Shown piece by piece: positions 7,193 through 11,112 of a stretch of 11,112 nt of DNA. Under the pieces are notes generated by a model. It did not search any database. It saw only the letters and a program-made list of their open reading frames with translations, and had not been told where the DNA came from. Made by a program: the position numbers and the translations under genes. Source of the DNA: CAYPTB01 sp964413535. GTDB taxonomy: Bacteria; Planctomycetota; UBA1135; GCA-002686595. The number at the start of each line of letters is the position of its first letter. Position 1 is the stretch's first letter. The stretch covers positions 1 through 11,112 of the forward strand of contig CAYPTB010000002.1 in NCBI GenBank assembly GCA_964413535.1. Direction: 5' to 3'.

Positions 7193-8524
7193 ATGAGAAC
7201 CACGATCCATCGTCTGCTTCCCGCCTTCGCTCTTCTCGTGGGAAGCGGCCCGCTCTTCGCCTTCGCGCAGGTCCCCGCTCCCTCGGGGACGCTGCAAGTC
7301 CCCTCCAACCGCCAGGCAGTCGCCACGACCGCGCAGAAGATGCTGCTGCCGGTCGCGCCGCCCAATCCGATCCCGATCAGCGCCCTGCCGTTCTCCATCA
7401 ACACCCCCGGCTACTACCAGGTCACGGACGACCTCCTGGGAGCCGTGGGAGAAAGCGGCATCACCGTGCTCGTGGAAGACGTGGTGATCGACCTCAACGG
7501 CTTCACGCTCACGGGAGTTCCGGGCTCGATGAACGGCATCGTCGCCGTCCACAGATGCACGGTGTTCAACGGAGAGATCCGCTCCTGGGGTGGACGGGGG
7601 GTCATCGTGTCCTCCGATGCTCTGCTGTCCGGCTTGCAGGTCCTCTTCAACGCGCAGGGTGGCGTGGAGTGTCAGCTTCGCAATGTGATCCAGGGCTGTG
7701 ACATCTCCGGCAACGTCCAGGAAGGCGTGAGCGGAGGAGGCTTGCTGACGCTGATCGACTGCAGGATCTCATTCAACGGCGCCCAGGGTGTCGTCGCAGG
7801 CGACTACTGCGTGCTCCTGAACTGCCACCTCGCGAGCAACGCAGGGTTCGGCGCGGAGGTCGGGTCCTTCTCGCGGCTGAGCGGATGCTCCGCGCTCACC
7901 AATCACTCGAACGGCTTCTGGGTAGGGGCGCACAGTTCGATCTCCGACTGCTCGAGCTCCGGCAATTCGGGCGGCGGCTTCACGACCGGGCCGGGGTGCG
8001 TCGTGGAGCGCTCCATCGCCCACGACAACGCGGTCGGCTTCTTCGTCACGAGCTCCGTGGTCGTCGACTGCAAGGCCACGGGGAACTTCGCCAACGGGTT
8101 CACGGGCCACGCCGGGACGACGTTCCAGCGCTGCATCGCGAGCGGCAACAACAATGGATTCTCGATGGTCAGCGAGGGAGGTCGCATCGAGGGCTGCAAC
8201 GCCCACGACAACCTGGGATCCGGCATCACGGCTTCGCAAGCCACGCTGATCCAGAACAACGTGGCCACGTCGAACGGACAGAGAGGGATCGACGTCTCGG
8301 TCGGCAACCGCATCGACGGCAACCACGTGGCCTTCAACGGCGTGGGCATCGAGGCCAGCGGCCCCCGCAACCTGATCGTGCGCAACTCGCTCGACCTGAA
8401 CGACGTGCAGACGCAGATCGCGGCGGAAAACATCGAGGGCCCGTTCCTGAAGACGAAGGGCTTCATCCAGAGCGAGAACCCCTGGGCGAACTTCGACCTG
8501 TCGTTCCCGGCGTCGTTCCCCTGA
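7193..8524 (+). CDS. Secreted right-handed parallel beta-helix protein
   Basis: 443 residues. The start is fixed by GAGGAG (7180-7185) 7 nt before the ATG. A signal peptide covers about residues 1-26 (R2 and R7, hydrophobic core, cleavage near FAFAQ). Residues 58-140 carry the pattern 'PGYYQV... GITVLVEDVVIDLNGFTLTGVPGS...NG.I..WGG.GV', which I associate with planctomycetal beta-helix families. From about 165 to 405, twelve coils follow with the signature C/N-x4-N every 21 residues. Cys is at 169, 190, 211, 232, 253, 293, 314 and 335, Ser at 274, and Asn at 356, 377 and 398. The fold resembles pectate-lyase/NosD-type PbH1 repeats, but no catalytic acid cluster or calcium site is evident, so it may be a structural, adhesive or glycan-binding surface protein rather than an enzyme. 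Substrate unknown. It appears monocistronic, with 255 bp upstream. Confidence 0.9.
   Translation: MRTTIHRLLPAFALLVGSGPLFAFAQVPAPSGTLQVPSNRQAVATTAQKMLLPVAPPNPIPISALPFSINTPGYYQVTDDLLGAVGESGITVLVEDVVIDLNGFTLTGVPGSMNGIVAVHRCTVFNGEIRSWGGRGVIVSSDALLSGLQVLFNAQGGVECQLRNVIQGCDISGNVQEGVSGGGLLTLIDCRISFNGAQGVVAGDYCVLLNCHLASNAGFGAEVGSFSRLSGCSALTNHSNGFWVGAHSSISDCSSSGNSGGGFTTGPGCVVERSIAHDNAVGFFVTSSVVVDCKATGNFANGFTGHAGTTFQRCIASGNNNGFSMVSEGGRIEGCNAHDNLGSGITASQATLIQNNVATSNGQRGIDVSVGNRIDGNHVAFNGVGIEASGPRNLIVRNSLDLNDVQTQIAAENIEGPFLKTKGFIQSENPWANFDLSFPASFP
7697..8401 (+). repeat. Twelve tandem beta-helix coils with 21-residue (63-bp) period
   Basis: The conserved Asn of each coil falls at residues 174, 195, 216, 237, 258, 279, 298, 319, 340, 361, 382 and 403. 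Every interval is 21 residues except one of 19 (279 to 298). The residue five before it is Cys in eight of the first nine coils and Asn in the last three. The repeats are clear at protein level but diverged at DNA level, so they are not a recent tandem amplification. Confidence 0.85.
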
Positions 8525-8558
8525 GCGCTGCCACCGGTTGCCCATGATCCAGGACGAG

Positions 8559-8597
8559 CGCGCTCGAGTGTCGGGACGAGAGCGCGTGCTTCGCACG
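8559..8597 (+). other. Inverted repeats after the beta-helix gene (possible 3'-end structure)
   Basis: CGCGCTC (8559-8565) pairs with GAGCGCG (8580-8586). An alternative small hairpin, CGTGC-TTC-GCACG, covers 8585-8597 and overlaps it. The structures are 35-73 nt after the beta-helix stop and upstream of the nucleotidyltransferase remnant. No T-run follows. A terminator role is possible but unsupported beyond geometry. Confidence 0.2.
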
Positions 8598-8633
8598 GAT
8601 ATCCAGGTCTCGGAGGCTAGAGGATGTCGCCGG

Positions 8634-8970
8634 ATGGACTTCGGCCGATTCCTGGATGTGCTGCGCGCGCTCGATCAGCTGCCTGTGGGACGATCCCGAG
8701 ATCGACGGGATCCGCACCGAAGACTTCGGCCCCTACCCGACCCTGAGGTACGGTCCACCGGGTGAAGAGCTCGTGATCGACGTCTTGACGCGTCTCGGAA
8801 CGGCGTTCTCGTTCGATGATCTCCAGGCGGAGACGCTGGAGATCGAAGGTGTCCTCGTGCGAATCGCGACCCCGGAGACGTTGGTGCGCATGAAGAGTCG
8901 AACGCTTCGTCCGATCGATCGGGCCGACGCCGAGGCACTCGCACGGCTGTTCGGAATCGGGGAGATCTGA
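8634..8970 (+). pseudogene. Nucleotidyltransferase-like gene with internal deletion (catalytic core lost)
   Basis: A plausible original start, ATG at 8634 (AGAGG 10 nt upstream), encodes MDFGRFLDVLRALDQ, a typical N-terminus of small AbiEii/MNT-like nucleotidyltransferases. Near 8676-8685 the homology jumps by one frame to LWDDPEIDG, EDFG, YPTLRYGPPGEELVIDVLTR, ATPETLVRMK and RPIDRADAEAL, which match the C-terminal half of the same family, ending at the TGA at 8968-8970. The segment that should lie between, carrying the GG...DxD metal-binding nucleotidyltransferase motif (roughly 40-60 residues in relatives, from memory), is missing. A deletion whose length is not a multiple of three explains both the missing motif and the frame change. 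The second frame is also open from an ATG at 8656, so a 104-residue non-catalytic product could still be made. The family match is from recall and was not searched. Confidence 0.65.
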
Positions 8971-9210
8971 ATGGCTCTGCAACGGTTTCGCGACTTCGAC
9001 GATGCGCGCCGCGCCCTGTGGGTGGAGCGGGGGGATCCCGGACTCGTGCCGCGCATTCGGAGCCTGTGGGCCTTTGCGGCACGGCTGGCACCGGGAGCCG
9101 CTCCACGGGGCATCCGCAGGTTCCGCGCGATCGAGGATGCGAATCGAGATCGCGAAGTGTGGCTCGTGAGCCGCGCCCGCGCTCTGCGCAAAGCGCGACG
9201 TCGCTCGTGA
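8971..9210 (+). CDS. Small conserved partner protein of the nucleotidyltransferase cassette
   Basis: 79 residues, basic C-terminus, no signal peptide or membrane span. The ATG immediately follows the TGA of the upstream gene (TGAATG), and GGGGAG at 8959-8964 gives a 6-nt spacing, so the two are translationally linked. Seen: MALQRFRDFDDARRALW at the N-terminus, then a helical LWAFAARLAP segment and GIRRFRAIEDANRDRE. I recall similar short proteins ('...RFRDxEDARRALW...RGVRRFRSIEEANxxRE') beside small nucleotidyltransferases in GC-rich bacteria. By analogy with MNT/HEPN and AbiEi/AbiEii modules this suggests a toxin-antitoxin-like pair, but there is no recognisable HEPN R-x4-6-H motif or toxin fold, so no function is claimed. 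The reading frame is intact although its partner is damaged. Confidence 0.65.
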   Translation: MALQRFRDFDDARRALWVERGDPGLVPRIRSLWAFAARLAPGAAPRGIRRFRAIEDANRDREVWLVSRARALRKARRRS

Positions 9211-9212
9211 TT

Positions 9213-9317
9213 CGGCGCAGACTCCCGCCGGTGTCTTCGCCTGCCACAGGGCCTCGCTCTTCCCGAGCCTCTCCTTCCAGAGCTTGGAGCTCGAAGAGTC
9301 GCTGCGTCGTCGACCTT
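9213..9317 (-). pseudogene. Remnant of a CHAT-protein C-terminus, frame-disrupted
   Basis: On the minus strand one frame reads KVDDAAT (K codon at 9317-9315) and another reads KLWKERLGKSEALWQAK just downstream. Together they reproduce KVDDAAT...AKLWQEGLGKADALWQAK near the end of the intact CHAT gene in this window. DNA alignment gives 45/52 identity for 9234-9285 versus 703-754. Relative to the intact gene, 8 nt are missing near 9286 and another 8 nt near 9300; the region encoding LFELFYA is scrambled by the shifts. A weak match may extend to about 9213 (CAES versus RAEG). Nothing of the catalytic His or Cys region remains. It lies between convergent genes, directly after the glycosyltransferase stop. 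It is too short and broken to be functional. Confidence 0.75.
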
Positions 9318-9346
9318 TCGGCGCTTGCCCCGGGATCGAGGCGCTC

Positions 9347-10537
9347 TCACGCCGCGCCCGAGCTCGCGGCGGTGCCGACATCGTTCGCGCGCTTCGCGTA
9401 GAGTCGCTCGAAGCGTTCGGCGATCGCGGGCCATGCGAAGCGCTCGCGCGCGGTGCGTTGGCCGGCTTCGCCCAGCGCGTGGCAGAGGTCGGGTTGTGCG
9501 ACGAGTTCGGTGAGCGCCCGTGAGAGCGAGAGGAAGTCGCCCTCGACGACTCGGCCGGCGCCGGACTCGCGCACGAGCGCGGCGGTGCCGACGTTCTGCG
9601 AGACGACGACCGGCAGGCCGGCCGACATGGCCTCGAGGACGACGTTGCCGAAGTTCTCGTGGTGCGAGGCGAGCGCGAGCACGCGCGCGTGGGCGAGGAG
9701 CGCGGCCTTGTCGCGGCCGGCGACCTCGCCGAGGAGCGTCACACGGGACTCGAGGCGGTGCTCGCGCACGAGGCGGCGGAGCTCCTGACCGTAGCCGTGG
9801 TCGGGGCCCGCGACGACGAGGCGGCCGCGCTCCATGCGCGCGAGCGCGCGTACGAGGCGGTCGAGGCCCTTCTTCCAGTCGAGACGACCGACGAACAGGA
9901 TCGCGTCGTCGCCCACGAGCGCCTCGCGCACGCGCGGCGTGACGGTAGCGAGGTCGCCGTCGAACTCGACCGGCTCGACGCCGTTCGGGATCGCGACGAC
10001 CGGCGGCCAGCGGAACGGGAACGCGGCGAGATCGGCCGCTTCGGCCTCGGCCGTCGCGTGGATCCACGCGGCGCGCTCGAGCGTGCGGCGGTCGAAGGCG
10101 GCGAGCCACAGACGCTTGCGCGCGGCGCCGCGGCGGCGGATCAGGTCGCGTACGAGCATGCCGCGCGGGCTCACGACGTACGGGACGCCCGCGCGTTCGG
10201 CCTCGCGCGCCGCGCAGACGCTGGGCCAGGAGTACAGGCCGTGCAGATGGCAGACGTCGAACTCGCCGATGCGTTCGCGCAGTGCGGCGCGCATCGACGG
10301 CGCGCGGTGGATGCGGCGCGGCGCGCGGGCAGCGTGGTAGCGGATCTCGACGCCGTCGATCACGGCGCGCTCTGAAGCGGGCGGTGCGAGCGGCTCGAAT
10401 CCGTCCTGGTCGGTCGTGAACACGGTCACCGAGTGGCCGCGGGCCACGAGGTGCATCCCGAGCCCGTGCACCGAGGCGATCGGGCCGCCGTAGCGACGTC
10501 CGGGCAGGTAGCAAGGGACGACGTGGAGGATCCTCAC
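9347..10537 (-). CDS. GT4-family glycosyltransferase
   Basis: 396 residues from a GTG at 10537-10535, chosen because VRILHVVPCYLPG is the canonical beta-strand start of a GT-B fold and upstream in-frame sequence is shadow of the neighbouring gene. N-terminal Rossmann domain (about 1-185): RRYGGPIASVHGLGMHL and the HSVTVFTT strand typical of acceptor-binding domains, with CHLHGLYSW at 96-104. C-terminal nucleotide-sugar domain (about 186-370): IPNGVEP, FVGRLDWKKGLDRLVRAL (215-232), then HHENFGNVVLEAMSAGLPVV with the donor-binding EX7E pair Glu294/Glu302. These are hallmarks of CAZy GT4, retaining glycosyltransferases of exopolysaccharide, O-antigen and glycolipid synthesis at the inner face of the membrane. 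Sugar donor and acceptor cannot be told from sequence. The start overlaps the upstream gene's stop as GTGA, implying translational coupling in one operon. Confidence 0.93.
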   Translation of the reverse strand: MRILHVVPCYLPGRRYGGPIASVHGLGMHLVARGHSVTVFTTDQDGFEPLAPPASERAVIDGVEIRYHAARAPRRIHRAPSMRAALRERIGEFDVCHLHGLYSWPSVCAAREAERAGVPYVVSPRGMLVRDLIRRRGAARKRLWLAAFDRRTLERAAWIHATAEAEAADLAAFPFRWPPVVAIPNGVEPVEFDGDLATVTPRVREALVGDDAILFVGRLDWKKGLDRLVRALARMERGRLVVAGPDHGYGQELRRLVREHRLESRVTLLGEVAGRDKAALLAHARVLALASHHENFGNVVLEAMSAGLPVVVSQNVGTAALVRESGAGRVVEGDFLSLSRALTELVAQPDLCHALGEAGQRTARERFAWPAIAERFERLYAKRANDVGTAASSGAA

Positions 10538-11112
10538 GACGCTTCGAACCTCGCTCCCGCACGCGGTCCGAGCTCGCGGGGTGAGCCCTCTCCGCGCGTC
10601 GGAGAGCTCTCGACGCGGCCCTCGCCGCGCGGCGCGCAGATCCAGAGGACGAGGTACAGGACGAACGCGAGCTGCAGGATGCCTCCGAAGACCAGGCTGA
10701 AGTCCGACTCGATGTTGACGAGCTCGGCGAACACGACGGCTCCGATCAGCGTCGTTCCGTCGCCCGCGTCCGGGTGGTCCAGCTTGAAGTATGCGAGCCG
10801 GTAGAGGGCTCCCAGCGCGAGCATTCCGAAGAGCACGCCGAGCGGGCCGAAGTTGGCGAACAACTCGACGATCTGCGGCAGGTTGACCGAGGTCGCGTGG
10901 TCCGTCGCGGCGATCGCGGCGTAGCGGTGTCCGAAGCGCTGGCCGAGCTCCTTGGTCGGCTTCTCGCGCCACAGGAAGCGCGGGACGAAGCTCGACGCGA
11001 GCGTCTTGTAGGTCTCGCCCTCCCAGTACGGCACGACCTCGGGCGTTCGGTGCACGGCGTGCGCGAAGAGACCGAGCTGCGACGTGCGCGACGTGATCAA
11101 CTCGATCGACTC
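10534..11112 (-). CDS. Polysaccharide polymerase-like (Wzy/O-antigen ligase type) membrane protein, C-terminal part
   Basis: 192 residues are visible, open to the right edge (GAG TCG ATC GAG... reads in frame), so the N-terminus is missing. Seen: a polar loop with PYWEGETY and FVPRFLWREKP followed by a conserved-looking LPQIVELFANFGPLGVLFG; then hydrophobic spans at about residues 85-109, 120-134 and 140-160; and a short Gly/Pro/Glu/Arg-rich cytoplasmic-type tail. The loop and 'E-x-F-x-N-F-G' segment resemble the last periplasmic loop and following helix of bacterial oligosaccharide repeat-unit polymerases. The assignment is by pattern and by the coupled GT4 gene; an O-antigen ligase or another multi-span EPS protein is possible. 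Its TGA (10536-10534) overlaps the glycosyltransferase GTG by two bases. Confidence 0.75.
   Translation of the reverse strand, partial: ESIELITSRTSQLGLFAHAVHRTPEVVPYWEGETYKTLASSFVPRFLWREKPTKELGQRFGHRYAAIAATDHATSVNLPQIVELFANFGPLGVLFGMLALGALYRLAYFKLDHPDAGDGTTLIGAVVFAELVNIESDFSLVFGGILQLAFVLYLVLWICAPRGEGRVESSPTRGEGSPRELGPRAGARFEAS

Noticed and set aside
8656..8691. Start of an intact 104-residue gene at 8656
   Set aside because: Its first ten residues (MCCARSISCL) are an out-of-frame reading of the MDFGRFLDVLRALDQ segment, so it is better explained as the tail of a deleted gene, though translation from it is possible.
9347..10972. 541-residue form of the glycosyltransferase starting at 10972
   Set aside because: The first 145 residues are an Arg-rich shadow of the overlapping polymerase gene; the GT-B fold begins at the GTG at 10537.

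Overview
The window is very GC-rich, with G or C at most third codon positions, and its gene content points to a Planctomycetota-type bacterium. Three things suggest this: a Hanks-type Ser/Thr kinase with one membrane span and a C-terminal TPR region, a large TPR-CHAT protein, and a secreted parallel beta-helix protein whose N-terminal signature I associate with planctomycetal paralogous families. The taxonomic call is inference from remembered families; Myxococcota or another GC-rich lineage is not excluded.

Layout, left to right. (1) 1-391, minus: N-terminal part of an exported protein with a PPC-like beta domain, cut by the window edge. (2) 632-3916, minus: a 1094-residue TPR-CHAT protein with an intact His/Cys pair. 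(3) 3917-4252: a 336-bp divergent intergenic region. (4) 4253-6937, plus: an 894-residue membrane kinase with five 14-residue repeats next to its membrane span and a TPR-like C-terminus. (5) 7193-8524, plus: a secreted beta-helix protein with twelve coils of near-perfect 21-residue period. (6) 8634-9210, plus: a nucleotidyltransferase gene that has lost its catalytic core, coupled to an intact small partner gene. (7) 9213-9317, minus: a short, frame-disrupted remnant of a CHAT-protein 3' end, related to the end of the gene in (2). (8) 9347-11112, minus: a GT4 glycosyltransferase translationally coupled to the C-terminal part of a polysaccharide-polymerase-like membrane protein that runs off the right edge.

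How it may work together. The kinase has its catalytic domain in the cytoplasm and, with one membrane span, probably places its TPR region outside. The divergent TPR-CHAT protein carries a possible export or lipoprotein signal, so the two TPR modules may share a compartment. A sensor-kinase plus caspase-like-protease pair is therefore a reasonable but unproven hypothesis. The right-hand genes belong to an exopolysaccharide or O-antigen-type locus. The stretch from 8525 to 9346 looks like a scar zone, with an internally deleted gene and a CHAT remnant side by side. I see no tRNA, rRNA, CRISPR array, transposase or integrase.
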